Shown here piece by piece: positions 17,553-26,345 of a stretch of 64,000 bases of DNA. The stretch is from Sphingomonas sp. CL5.1 (lineage in GTDB: Bacteria > Pseudomonadota > Alphaproteobacteria > Sphingomonadales > Sphingomonadaceae), in assembly GCF_013344685.1 (NCBI RefSeq), contig NZ_CP050137.1:3527001-3591000 (forward strand), written 5' to 3'. A program made the position numbers and the translations under genes. Each line of letters starts with the position of its first letter. Positions within the stretch are counted from its first letter, which is position 1. The notes under the pieces were generated by a model. It was not told the DNA's origin. It was given only the letters and a program-made list of their open reading frames with translations, and did not search any database.

Positions 17553-18754
17553 CAACTGCCGTTATCGCAACGCCGGCCGGCGATGCAATTCCGACCAGCG
17601 AGGAACTCGTTGCGCGCGCCGCCGCGATGGTCCCCGCCCTGCGCGCCCGCGCCGACGAAATCGAACAGGCGCGGAAGGTCCCCGGCGACGTCATCGCGAT
17701 GTTCAGGGATGCCGGGTTCTTCCGTATCCTCCAGCCGAAGAAATTCGGCGGCTGGGAGATGAACCCGATCGTCTTCATGCGTGTCCTCGGCGAACTGGGC
17801 CGCGGATGCTGCGCCAGCGCGTGGAGCATGATGATCCTCGGGGTGCACAATTGGGAATTCGGCCTGATGGACGAGCGCGCCGCCGCGGACGTCTGGGGGG
17901 AAGACGACGAGACGATCATCGCCTCCTCATATCCGCCGATGGGCGAACTGACGAAGGTCGCGGGCGGCTGGCAACTCAAGGGGCGCTGGCCCACCTCAAG
18001 CGGCAGCGACCACGGCGCCTGGGCGTTCATCGGCGCGCTCGAACGTAACGAGAAGGGCGTTCCGGTCGATCGCCACGCCCTGCTCGTGAAGCGCGACGAT
18101 TATGAGATCATCGACGACTGGTACACGTTCGGCCTCGCCGGCACGGGCTCGAAGAGCGTGCTGATCAAGGATGCCTTCGTTCCCGACCACCGCGCCCATT
18201 CGATGATCGACTACAAGCTCGATCATCGCGGCACCAATTATCTTTTCCCGTTCGCGATGGTCTTCTATTCGTCGGTTTCGTCCGTTATCATCGGGTTCGC
18301 GCAAGGCGCGATCGACGTCTTCATCGACCAGATGAAGGTACGCAGCGATAATGGCACCGGCGCGAGGACCGCGCTCAGCCCCTATGTGAAGGATCGGCTC
18401 GCCAACGCCGTGACCCGCGTCCGCTCTTGCCGTGCGCGCATGGAGCAGATGATGGCGCATGCGACCAGCATCGTCGAAAAGCGCGAACTGATCTCGATCG
18501 ACGATCGCATCCACTACATGCTCGATATGGCGCGGATCGGGCGGGAATGCGAGGAAGCCGTCCTGACTCTTTACAAATGCACCGGCGCGCGCGGCGTTTA
18601 CAGATCAAACCCGATCCAGCGCTATCTGCGCGACACATTGGTCGCGGCCAATCACATCACGCAGGATGCCGACAACAATGCCGGCGCGCTCGGCGGTTAC
18701 CTGCTGAGCGGCGACCTGCCGCCGATGCTCTACGCCAGGCCGGATCAGGGCTGA
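17549..18754 (+). CDS. Flavin-dependent phenol hydroxylase, HsaA/HpaH-C2 type
   Basis: A 401-residue acyl-CoA-dehydrogenase-fold oxygenase (group D flavin monooxygenase), which uses reduced flavin from the adjacent reductase to ortho-hydroxylate a phenol to a catechol. Signature regions are PKKFGGWEMNP, CCASAWSMMILGVHNWE and TYFGLAGTGS-like FGLAGTGSKSVLIKDAFVPD. It lacks the acyl-CoA dehydrogenase base pattern. The product would be the substrate of the extradiol dioxygenase. Closest known logic is HsaA-HsaB of steroid A-ring degradation, or 4-hydroxyphenylacetate hydroxylase. Confidence 0.88.
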   Translation: MTTAVIATPAGDAIPTSEELVARAAAMVPALRARADEIEQARKVPGDVIAMFRDAGFFRILQPKKFGGWEMNPIVFMRVLGELGRGCCASAWSMMILGVHNWEFGLMDERAAADVWGEDDETIIASSYPPMGELTKVAGGWQLKGRWPTSSGSDHGAWAFIGALERNEKGVPVDRHALLVKRDDYEIIDDWYTFGLAGTGSKSVLIKDAFVPDHRAHSMIDYKLDHRGTNYLFPFAMVFYSSVSSVIIGFAQGAIDVFIDQMKVRSDNGTGARTALSPYVKDRLANAVTRVRSCRARMEQMMAHATSIVEKRELISIDDRIHYMLDMARIGRECEEAVLTLYKCTGARGVYRSNPIQRYLRDTLVAANHITQDADNNAGALGGYLLSGDLPPMLYARPDQG

Positions 18755-18761
18755 CTCTCCC

Positions 18762-19562
18762 ATGTCGATCCGTATCTGGCATCAGAGCTTCACCGTCCTC
18801 AGCGATCTCGCCGCTTATGACGAGGCGCTGAGGCGGCACTTCCGGCGCGTGTCCCGGCCCGACACGGTGATCGACATGCACGGGATGCGCGCGGGCACCT
18901 ATCGCACGAACTATCCGGGTAACGACATCAAGCACGTCGGATTCCAGTTCCTGCATTCCATCCAGTTCCTGCAAGGTGCGCTGGCCGCCGAGCGCCAGGG
19001 CTATGACGCTTATGCGTTGAGCACGCTGCCCGAACCCGGCTTGCGCGAGATCCGCGCTTTGGTTTCGATCCCCGTGGTCGGTTACGGCGAATGCGCGGCG
19101 CGGGCCGCGGTCGATGACGGACGGCGTTTCGGTGCCCTCGTCTTCATCCCCGAACTGGCCGAATTGTACCGCGACAACGTCCGGCGGCACGGGCTGGGTT
19201 GTCGGCTGGTCGGGGTCCATGACGTCGGCTTCCGCTTCAACGACGTGCTCAGCGCCTTCGATAGCCCCGGGCCGCTGATCGATCGATTTCGTGCAGCCGC
19301 GCGACGCCTGATCGCCGGTGGTGCCGAAGCGATCGTGCCGGGCGAGGCGCCGCTGAACGTGTTGCTGGCCATGAACGGAATTTCATCCGTGGACGGCGTT
19401 CCGGTGATCGACTCGCTCGGCGCGTGGGTCCGCGCGGCAGAGTCGGCCGTCGACGAACGCCGCGCGGGAAAAGCGCCGGCCGGAAAGGGCTATTTCGACG
19501 CTACGCCCGATCCGGCCCGGCGCGATGAGATCCTCGAATTCTACGGGTTGAACCGGATATGA
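18762..19562 (+). CDS. Asp/Glu racemase superfamily protein
   Basis: A 266-residue protein of the Asp/Glu/hydantoin racemase superfamily. The first cysteine motif is present (VGYGECAARAA). The second half-site, which in racemases and maleate isomerases contains another cysteine, reads AIVPGEAPLNVLL with no cysteine. Single-cysteine relatives such as arylmalonate decarboxylase do not racemise amino acids. Its stop overlaps the next ATG (ATGA), so it is coupled with the flavoprotein and ETF genes. Reaction unknown. Confidence 0.75.
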   Translation: MSIRIWHQSFTVLSDLAAYDEALRRHFRRVSRPDTVIDMHGMRAGTYRTNYPGNDIKHVGFQFLHSIQFLQGALAAERQGYDAYALSTLPEPGLREIRALVSIPVVGYGECAARAAVDDGRRFGALVFIPELAELYRDNVRRHGLGCRLVGVHDVGFRFNDVLSAFDSPGPLIDRFRAAARRLIAGGAEAIVPGEAPLNVLLAMNGISSVDGVPVIDSLGAWVRAAESAVDERRAGKAPAGKGYFDATPDPARRDEILEFYGLNRI

Positions 19563-20908
19563 GCGATCTCATCGTCATCGGCGGCGGAGCAGCCGGCTGG
19601 TCCGGCGCGCTCGCGGCAGCCCAACGCGGGCTCGAAGTCACCCTGCTCGAAAAGCTGCCCGATTCGGGCGGCTCGTCGGCGCTGAGCGGCGGTTGCCTCG
19701 CCTTTGCCGGAACCGATCTGCAAATCGCGCAGGGCATTGCCGACAGCCCCGACATCCTGTTCGACGACCTGCGCGAGGTCGGCAAGGACGTGAACGACGA
19801 ATCGCTGGTCCGCGCCTATTGCGATGCCCAACTGGCCACATACGCTTGGCTGAACGACGCGGGGGTGCGTTTCAGCCCCGTTCTGGAGACCGCTTCCGGC
19901 CAATCGCTGCCGCGAGTGCATACCGTCGATCCCGCCGACATGGTCCGTCAATTGCGGATGGCCGCCGAAGCGACAGGTCTGGTTGCCTATCGGCCGAATA
20001 CGTCCGCCACGGCGCTCGTTCGCGACGGCTCGGGATGCGTTACCGGCGTCGCGCTTGCGCACGGCGATATCATCGACGCGCGATCGGGCGTCCTGATTGC
20101 CAGCGGCGGCTTCGCCCGGAATGCCGAATTGCTCGAACGTTATGCGCCGCATCTCGCCGAGGCGGTGTTCGTGGCCGGCGCCGGTTCGCAGGGGGATGGC
20201 CTGCTTATGGCCCGGAAGCTCGGCGCCGATGTGCGGGACATGGAATTCATCAAGGGCACCTTTGGCAAGCATCCCACAGATGAAACCAACGATCACAGCC
20301 TTCAGGCGGTCTACAAGGGCGCCATCGCGGTCAATCAGGACGGCCGGCGATTCGTCGACGAGAGCATCTCGTACAAGCTGCTCGGGGACGCCGTCATGGC
20401 GCAGCCCTGGCACACGGCCTATCAGATCATGGATCAGGGGATATTCGACACCGGCGACAATCGCGTTCGCATCCTCGATTTCGGGCGGCGGCTGGAGGAA
20501 GGGCTGTTTTACGTCGCCGACAGCCTGGCCGAACTCGCCGCGCAGATCGAGGTCGATCCCGAAACGCTCGAAGCCACCGTGAGCCGCTACAATGCCTCGG
20601 TCGATGACGGCCATGATGCCGAATTCGGCCGGAAGCATCTCGTCCACCATTTCGGCGCGCTACGGAAAATCGAGACAGCACCCTTTTACGCCTATCCTTC
20701 GACCGCGGTGGTATTCGGCACCTATTGCGGCCTGCGCATCGATCGGGATGCTCGCGTCCTCAACATGGACGGCAAGGTCATTCCGGGTCTCTATGCTGCC
20801 GGCGAGGTGACCGGCGGCTTCCACGGCGCCGCATATATGACGGGCTCCGCGCTCGGCAAGGCGGTGGTGTTCGGGCGGCTCGCCGTGCTCGGGATCGCCG
20901 CGCGATGA
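19559..20908 (+). CDS. Fumarate-reductase/KstD-type FAD dehydrogenase
   Basis: A 449-residue soluble flavoprotein of the fumarate reductase/3-ketosteroid-dehydrogenase family: LIVIGGGAAGWSGALAAA at the N-terminus, GGSSALSGGCLAFAG, and VIPGLYAAGEVTGGFHGAAY near the end. No heme-binding motif, membrane helix or signal peptide is present, so it needs a soluble electron acceptor. Its ends overlap the racemase gene and the ETF beta gene (ATGA both times). The simplest reading is a dehydrogenase that passes electrons to the ETF encoded next to it. Confidence 0.85.
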   Translation: MSDLIVIGGGAAGWSGALAAAQRGLEVTLLEKLPDSGGSSALSGGCLAFAGTDLQIAQGIADSPDILFDDLREVGKDVNDESLVRAYCDAQLATYAWLNDAGVRFSPVLETASGQSLPRVHTVDPADMVRQLRMAAEATGLVAYRPNTSATALVRDGSGCVTGVALAHGDIIDARSGVLIASGGFARNAELLERYAPHLAEAVFVAGAGSQGDGLLMARKLGADVRDMEFIKGTFGKHPTDETNDHSLQAVYKGAIAVNQDGRRFVDESISYKLLGDAVMAQPWHTAYQIMDQGIFDTGDNRVRILDFGRRLEEGLFYVADSLAELAAQIEVDPETLEATVSRYNASVDDGHDAEFGRKHLVHHFGALRKIETAPFYAYPSTAVVFGTYCGLRIDRDARVLNMDGKVIPGLYAAGEVTGGFHGAAYMTGSALGKAVVFGRLAVLGIAAR

Positions 20909-21654
20909 ACGTTCTGGTGCTCGTCGCGGGCGTGCTGGACCCCAAATGGCCGATAGCGCCGGAGGGGCGGAATCTGCCGGTGCGCGACGCGGGCAGATTG
21001 ATCTTGAGCCGGTTCGACGAGGCCGCGCTGGAGATCGCGCTGAAGATCAGGGACGGCTTGCCTGACGCCAATGTCCGCGCGCTCGTCGTCGGCGGCGGCG
21101 AGGCGGAAAGGCTGGCGAGATCGATCGTTGCGTTCAACGTCACCGATGTCGCCATCCTCACGGCCGACGCGCTGTGGGATCAGGGAGCGGCGGCCCGGTC
21201 GATGGCTGGCGAAATCAGGGATGCCGATCTCATATTGATCGGCCGCGAGTTCGGCGATTGCGACGATGGCCTTGTCCCGCCGATGCTTGCCGCCTTGCTC
21301 GGCTTCGCATTCTTCGGATGCGTCCAATCGGTCATGGTGACCGACACCGTCGAACTGCTGCGCGAAACGGGACGATACGAGGAGCGCCTCATCGCCGATC
21401 GCCCGATCCTTGCCAGCGTCACCAACGATCGCCGGACCCGTCTGCGCAAGCCGCTGATGAAGAACGTCGTGATCGCCCGCCAGGCGCATATCGCAAGACG
21501 CAACCCGCCGTCGTGCCGGCAGGCTGATCTTGAACTGCACGGGGTGTCGGCGTTCTCCAGCGCACGCGAAACCATATCGTGCCGGCTCCTTGCGGGCACG
21601 AATACGGAGCAGGCCGAGCAGCTCGCGGACTTGCTGATAGAAGCGCGCAGATGA
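20905..21654 (+). CDS. etfB: Electron transfer flavoprotein beta subunit
   Basis: A 249-residue ETF beta/FixA-family protein (MNVLVLVAGVLDPKWPIAPE, FDEAALEIALKI, DADLILIGREFGDCDDG). With the alpha subunit it carries electrons from flavin dehydrogenases to the respiratory chain. The usual motif around the AMP site is somewhat divergent (DCDDGLVPPMLAALLG instead of the common DxxxGxxGPxxA pattern). Translation is coupled to the flavoprotein upstream and ETF alpha downstream, so it is a dedicated rather than housekeeping copy. Confidence 0.8.
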   Translation: MNVLVLVAGVLDPKWPIAPEGRNLPVRDAGRLILSRFDEAALEIALKIRDGLPDANVRALVVGGGEAERLARSIVAFNVTDVAILTADALWDQGAAARSMAGEIRDADLILIGREFGDCDDGLVPPMLAALLGFAFFGCVQSVMVTDTVELLRETGRYEERLIADRPILASVTNDRRTRLRKPLMKNVVIARQAHIARRNPPSCRQADLELHGVSAFSSARETISCRLLAGTNTEQAEQLADLLIEARR

Positions 21655-22391
21655 GCGGCTGGCGGATCGTCAACGTCATGGTCGCGGGCACCGAGGTTGC
21701 GTCGGAACCTTCGTTTGCGGAGCGCACGCTGCTCGTCTTTCCGGCGAGCGGAGAGGGAGAGGCGCTGGCGGGTGCCTTCGCCGCCCTGCACGGGGACTAT
21801 TTGCTCGGCCGCTTATCTGCCTTCGCCATCGAAGACGACAAGCTCGTGGCGACACGAATGGCCTATGGGGGCAGGATCTCCCTTCAGGTCCGGCTGGCGC
21901 GTGGCATCGCGGTTGCGACCATGCGCGAACCTTGCGCCGGGACCGAAACGATCTCGCTCGGCCGACCGTCATCCGTTCCGGTCGCGCGTTCGCCACTGGC
22001 GGGAAACAGGATCGGACTGGAAGGCGCGCACATCGTCGTAAGCGGCGGCCGCGGCCTAGACGAAACGGGTTTCGCATTGCTGGACCGGATCGCGGCGCAG
22101 GTCGATGGCGCGGTCGGCGCAAGCCTGCCCGCGATTGACCTCGGCCTGGCGTCGGTCTCCCGCCAGATTGGCCAGTCGGGAAAATTCGTGACGCCCGCTT
22201 TGTATCTCGCGGTCGGCCTTTCGGGAACGCCGCAGCATCTCGCCGGCATTGGCTCCGCTACCCGCATTGTCGCGATCAACGCCGATCGCGACGCACCGAT
22301 CTTTCGCTTTGCCGAACTGGGCGTCGTCGCCGACGCGAGGACATTGTTGCCGGAATTGACCGCCGCGCTCGGTCGGCGTGTCTCCACATAG
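21651..22391 (+). CDS. etfA: Electron transfer flavoprotein alpha subunit
   Basis: A 246-residue ETF alpha/FixB protein. The C-terminal FAD-binding domain is clear: VVSGGRGLDETG, GASLPAIDLG, QIGQSGKFVTPALYLAVGLS and IVAINADRDAPIFRFAELG. It is shorter than the usual 310 residues because the N-terminal domain is reduced. ATG 21651 overlaps the ETF beta stop (ATGA). No ETF:quinone oxidoreductase gene is in the window, so electrons must leave through a chromosomal copy. Confidence 0.85.
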   Translation: MSGWRIVNVMVAGTEVASEPSFAERTLLVFPASGEGEALAGAFAALHGDYLLGRLSAFAIEDDKLVATRMAYGGRISLQVRLARGIAVATMREPCAGTETISLGRPSSVPVARSPLAGNRIGLEGAHIVVSGGRGLDETGFALLDRIAAQVDGAVGASLPAIDLGLASVSRQIGQSGKFVTPALYLAVGLSGTPQHLAGIGSATRIVAINADRDAPIFRFAELGVVADARTLLPELTAALGRRVST

Positions 22392-22402
22392 AAGGAATAG
22401 CC

Positions 22403-23194
22403 ATGACGGGGATGACCCATCACGACCTCGCCACCCGCCTGCGCGACGCCTACACCAGCGGCGCCCTCCCTCCCCTGCGCGACGGCCTGATGCCGACCGA
22501 CGCGGACGGTGCCTACGCCGTCCAGGCCATCAACACCGCGCACTGGCAAAGTGAAGGTCGCCGGATCGTCGGCCGGAAGGTGGGCCTGACGGCCAGGGCC
22601 GTCCAGAACCAGCTGGGCGTCGATCAACCCGACTTCGGCGTGCTCTTCGCCGATATGGCGATCGCCGATGGAGGATCGCTGCTCGCATCCAGGGTCCTGC
22701 AACCCAAGGCGGAGGCCGAAGTGGCGATCATGCTGCAGAACGATCTGCCAGAGCCGGACACGACGCCCGAGCAAGTCGCCGAAGCGGTAGGATCGGTGGC
22801 CGCCGCGATCGAGATCGTCGACAGCCGGATCGCCGACTGGAAGATAACCTTCGCGGATACCGTCGCGGATAACGGCTCTTCGGCGTTCTACGTATTGAGC
22901 GACACGCGCAAGCCGCTGGCCGGCCTCGATCTGTGGACGTGCGGCATGGCGCTGGAGATCAATGGCATTGTGGCCTCGCTGGGCGCCGGCGTGGCGTGTC
23001 TGGGGCATCCGCTGAACGCCGCGGCCTGGCTCGCCTCCACGCTCGCCCGGCGCGGCGAGCCGCTGAAGGCCGGCGATATCGTGCTGACGGGCGCGCTCGG
23101 GCCGATGGTGACGATCAATCCGGACGACCATGTGAAGGCGAGCATCGGCGGACTCGGATCGTGCAGCTTCACCTTTTCGGATGACCGCGCATGA
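22403..23194 (+). CDS. mhpD: 2-keto-4-pentenoate hydratase-type enzyme
   Basis: A 263-residue FAH-superfamily hydratase that adds water to 2-hydroxypenta-2,4-dienoate to give 4-hydroxy-2-oxovalerate. [20 protein letters not shown] and the metal ligands in [10 protein letters not shown] and [10 protein letters not shown] are typical. RBS GAAGGA precedes ATG 22403. It is the first of the three classical lower-pathway genes, each overlapping the next. Confidence 0.88.
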   Translation: MTGMTHHDLATRLRDAYTSGALPPLRDGLMPTDADGAYAVQAINTAHWQSEGRRIVGRKVGLTARAVQNQLGVDQPDFGVLFADMAIADGGSLLASRVLQPKAEAEVAIMLQNDLPEPDTTPEQVAEAVGSVAAAIEIVDSRIADWKITFADTVADNGSSAFYVLSDTRKPLAGLDLWTCGMALEINGIVASLGAGVACLGHPLNAAAWLASTLARRGEPLKAGDIVLTGALGPMVTINPDDHVKASIGGLGSCSFTFSDDRA

Positions 23195-24147
23195 GCACCA
23201 GGACCAAAGTTGCGATCATCGGCTCCGGCAACATCGGAACCGATCTGATGATCAAGATCATGCGCCTTTCCAAGGTGCTTGAGATGGGCGCCTTCGTCGG
23301 GATCGATCCGGAAAGCGACGGATTGAAGCGCGCGGCCCGGTTGGGCGTCGCAACCACCGCGGAGGGCATCGAAGGCCTTGCGGCGATGCCCGAATTCGCC
23401 GGGATCGAGATCGTGTTCGACGCGACCTCGGCCGGCGCGCATCAACGCAACAATGCGCTTCTCCAAGCGGCGGGAAAACGCGTCGTCGATCTCACGCCGG
23501 CGGCGGTCGGCCCCTATGTCGTGCCGCCGGTCAATGGCGGCGCGCATCTCGACGCCCCCAATGTGAACATGGTGACCTGCGGCGGTCAGGCGACCATTCC
23601 CATCGTCGCTGCGGTGTCGCGCGTCGCCAAGGTCCATTACGGGGAGATCGTCGCATCCATCGCGTCGAAGTCGGCCGGTCCGGGCACGCGCGCCAATATC
23701 GACGAATTCACCGAGACGACGAGCCGCGCGATCGTCGAGGTAGGCGGGGCGGAACGGGGCAAGGCCATCATCGTCCTGAACCCGGCCGAACCGCCGCTCA
23801 TCATGCGCGATACGGTCTATTGCCTGTGCGACGACGCCGATCAGGAAGCGATCCGCAAGAGCATCGAGGCTATGGTTGTCGAAGTGCAATCCTATGTTCC
23901 GGGTTATCGTCTCAAGCAGCCGGTACAGTTCGAGCATATCGGCTCGAACAACCCGTTGCACATTCCCGAAATGAACGATGACAAGGGCGGCTTTTACACC
24001 GGAATAAAGGTCAGCGTCTTCCTCGAGGTGGAGGGCGCGGCGCACTATCTCCCTGCTTTCGCTGGCAATCTCGACATCATGACTTCGGCTGCGTTGCGCA
24101 CGGCCGAGCGAATGGCCTTGAACATGCGCGAGGGAGTGGCCGCCTGA
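23191..24147 (+). CDS. mhpF: Acetaldehyde dehydrogenase (acylating)
   Basis: A 318-residue MhpF/BphJ/HsaG-type enzyme that oxidises acetaldehyde or propionaldehyde to the acyl-CoA. The Rossmann motif is [12 protein letters not shown], the catalytic cysteine sits in [10 protein letters not shown], and [17 protein letters not shown] is the conserved substrate-channel segment. It overlaps its neighbours on both sides and should form a channelling complex with the aldolase that follows. Confidence 0.92.
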   Translation: MSTRTKVAIIGSGNIGTDLMIKIMRLSKVLEMGAFVGIDPESDGLKRAARLGVATTAEGIEGLAAMPEFAGIEIVFDATSAGAHQRNNALLQAAGKRVVDLTPAAVGPYVVPPVNGGAHLDAPNVNMVTCGGQATIPIVAAVSRVAKVHYGEIVASIASKSAGPGTRANIDEFTETTSRAIVEVGGAERGKAIIVLNPAEPPLIMRDTVYCLCDDADQEAIRKSIEAMVVEVQSYVPGYRLKQPVQFEHIGSNNPLHIPEMNDDKGGFYTGIKVSVFLEVEGAAHYLPAFAGNLDIMTSAALRTAERMALNMREGVAA

Positions 24148-25187
24148 TGTCCGATCCATCCGCCACCAAGCTCTATATCCAGGACGTGACGCTTCGCGAC
24201 GGCATGCACGCCATTCGCCATCAATATGGACTCGACCACGTCAAGACGATCGCCAGGGCATTGGACCGGGCCAGGGTCGATGCAATCGAAGTCGCGCACG
24301 GCGACGGACTGCGCGGTTCGAGCTTCAACTATGGTTTCGGCGCCCATACCGATTGGGATTGGATAGGCGCCGTCGCCGAAGTGCTAGAACATGCCGTTCT
24401 TACGACACTGCTTCTGCCCGGCATCGGCACCATCCACGATCTGCGGCACGCCTACGAAATGGGCGTGCGATCGGTGCGTATCGCTACTCATTGCACCGAG
24501 GCAGACGTCGCGAAACAGCACATAGAGGCGGCGCGCGAACTCGGCATGGATGTCTCCGGCTTCCTGATGATGAGCCACATGGCCGAGCCCGACGCGCTGG
24601 CGCAGCAGGCGCTGCTGATGGAGATCTATGGCGCCCATTGCGTCTACATCACGGACAGCGGCGGTGCGATGACCATGGACCAATATGCCACAAGTTTGCA
24701 GGCATATGATCGGGTGCTGAAGCCCGAAACGCAACGCGGCGTCCACGCCCACCACAATCTCAGTCTCGGCGTGGCAAATTCAATCGTCGCCGTGCAGGCC
24801 GGAGCGATCCGGGTCGATGCCAGCCTCGCCGGCATGGGAGCGGGCGCCGGCAATGCGCCGCTCGAGGTGTTCATCGCCGCGGCCGATCGTATCGGCTGGC
24901 ACCACGGCTGCGACCTTCATGCCCTGATGGACGCGGCCGAGGAATTGGTTCGCCCGCTGCAGCACCGCCCCGTGCGCGTGGACCGCGAGACGCTGAGCCT
25001 TGGTTACGCGGGTGTCTATTCCAGCTTCCTGCTACATGCGGAGAAGGCGGCGGCCGAATATGGCCTGGACACTCGCTCGATCCTTGTCGAACTGGGGCGT
25101 CGCAAGATGGTCGGCGGTCAGGAGGATATGATCGTCGACGTCGCGCTTGATCTGGCAAAAGGCCGGGAACGCGCGCTGCCTTCCTGA
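24147..25187 (+). CDS. mhpE: 4-hydroxy-2-oxovalerate aldolase
   Basis: A 346-residue DRE-TIM aldolase of the MhpE/BphI/HsaF family, splitting 4-hydroxy-2-oxo acids to pyruvate and an aldehyde. The signature is [14 protein letters not shown] with metal-binding [13 protein letters not shown] later; the C-terminal communication domain is present. The ATG overlaps the dehydrogenase stop (TGATG). Last gene of the 11-gene operon; the sequence after it decays into relics. Confidence 0.92.
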   Translation: MSDPSATKLYIQDVTLRDGMHAIRHQYGLDHVKTIARALDRARVDAIEVAHGDGLRGSSFNYGFGAHTDWDWIGAVAEVLEHAVLTTLLLPGIGTIHDLRHAYEMGVRSVRIATHCTEADVAKQHIEAARELGMDVSGFLMMSHMAEPDALAQQALLMEIYGAHCVYITDSGGAMTMDQYATSLQAYDRVLKPETQRGVHAHHNLSLGVANSIVAVQAGAIRVDASLAGMGAGAGNAPLEVFIAAADRIGWHHGCDLHALMDAAEELVRPLQHRPVRVDRETLSLGYAGVYSSFLLHAEKAAAEYGLDTRSILVELGRRKMVGGQEDMIVDVALDLAKGRERALPS

Positions 25188-25254
25188 GCTACTGTTACAT
25201 CGCTTTTTCGCGTGAAGCACGTAACGTTCGCGGCAGACAGCTATTCCAATGGCC

Positions 25255-25735
25255 TCAGAGCGGTTTCTTGCTCCTGAAACCAGCATGGATCTGGCCACGC
25301 GCGAGGTGGGGCGGGCAATCGAAATTGTATCGCCATGCGAACTGGCCGGTGAATTGTGGCTTCGGCGCATCGAGGAACAGCACCAAACGGGTCTTGGGAT
25401 CGACCCGATCAGCAGGTTATAGCGCCCGAACGTTCCGTCGCTGAAGCAAACTTCGTAGAGTTCCATGGCCGTGAACGTCACCCCTGGCTCGATCCGGGTG
25501 CAGGCATCGCGCGCGCCTTGCAGGAGAGCCTTCCGCAAGATTGGACGGATCATCCCGTTGACCGACGGATATATGGGGTGGCGACGCTGATGATCGGCGT
25601 TTCGGTAAGCCATGTGCCATCGGGCCCGAAGACATCCCGGCCGGAATAACCCCGTCTTGCTCACGTGCCCAGATCAGCGCGCCGTTCTCTTCGGTGGTCA
25701 GGAGCGATCGAATATCGTCTCCGAACTTCACAGTC
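25255..25735 (-). pseudogene. FAD-dependent monooxygenase relic
   Basis: Several minus-strand frames together give the middle of a salicylate-hydroxylase-like monooxygenase: VFGPDGTWLTETPIISVATP, GMIRPILRKALLQGARDA, VCFSDGTFGRYNLLIG, and then LFLDAPKPQFTGQFAWRYNF. At least two frame changes separate these blocks and the FAD-binding N-terminus is missing. It is a non-functional fragment next to the tRNA-like element. Confidence 0.55.
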
Positions 25736-25851
25736 CGATAGGGATACGAAGCAGGAAAACCGCCAGCATTTCCGCCATGATTTTTCTTCCGGCCGGCTCA
25801 CAAGTCGACTAGACTTCTAAATCCGCAGAAATCTTCGGGTCTCGGAAGTGT

Positions 25852-25926
25852 TGAGGCGCGGCGGATCAATACCGCAACGGCTTTTGGTACCGTCATACGC
25901 AAGTTCGAATCCTGCCGCCCCAGCCA
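25852..25926 (+). tRNA. Degenerate tRNA-Gln(UUG)-like gene, possible att site
   Basis: The 75 nt fold into a full cloverleaf: acceptor TGAGGCG/CGCCCCA, D-stem GCGG/CCGC with 7-nt loop, anticodon stem ACGGC/ACCGT with loop TTTTGGT (anticodon TTG at 25884-25886), T-arm loop TTCGAAT, discriminator G and encoded CCA. The 3' half matches alphaproteobacterial tRNA-Gln. One A-C mismatch occurs in each of the acceptor, anticodon and T stems, position 8 is C, and the D-loop lacks the GG pair, so it is probably non-functional. An integrase relic begins 156 bp downstream, the layout of a tRNA-targeted integrative element. Confidence 0.5.
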
Positions 25927-26081
25927 ACCGAGTCCTCTAGCTTCGGTTCCAGTGCGAACGTTACGGCAGATTCAGGCGCTACGTCAGCTAGACCCGGCTC
26001 TTCTCGGTTCGACCTGGCTGGACGGCTATTCCGTCATGATTTCCGTCATGATTTATCCGCACGGAGAGCCGACCCGGAGTT

Positions 26082-26345
26082 ATGGCGAAGAAAGTTGCAT
26101 CGACGCCCGCGTCGATCGACGCGTTACAGAAGGGATTGCTGGCCGATCTGTTGACCCCCAGCTTGACAATCGAGGTGCTCGGCAGCGGCAGGAAGCGATG
26201 GCACTACCGCCGTCAAGTCGCCGGCACGAATACAATGGCCGCGCTGTTCGGTGGCGCATTCCCACGCAGACGATCGCGGCAGCCTATTTGGCCGATGTGC
26301 CACTATCGGCCAAGGACCGCCGCCGCTCCGTCACCCACCCCCGCA
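26082..26345 (+). pseudogene. Tyrosine integrase N-terminal relic
   Basis: Starts with GGAG and ATG 26082 and reads like the N-terminus of phage/ICE-type tyrosine recombinases with a DUF4102-like arm-binding domain: LQKGLLADLLTP, LTIEVLGSGRKRWHYRRQV, ALFGGAFP. A frame change near 26262 is followed by QTIAAAYLADVPLSAKDRRR in another frame, and the catalytic domain is absent. It stands just after the tRNA-Gln-like element and is cut off by the hydrolase gene on the other strand. Confidence 0.6.

Noticed and set aside
26082..26345. Intact integrase gene
   Set aside because: Only the N-terminal arm-binding region is readable, with a frame change and no catalytic domain.
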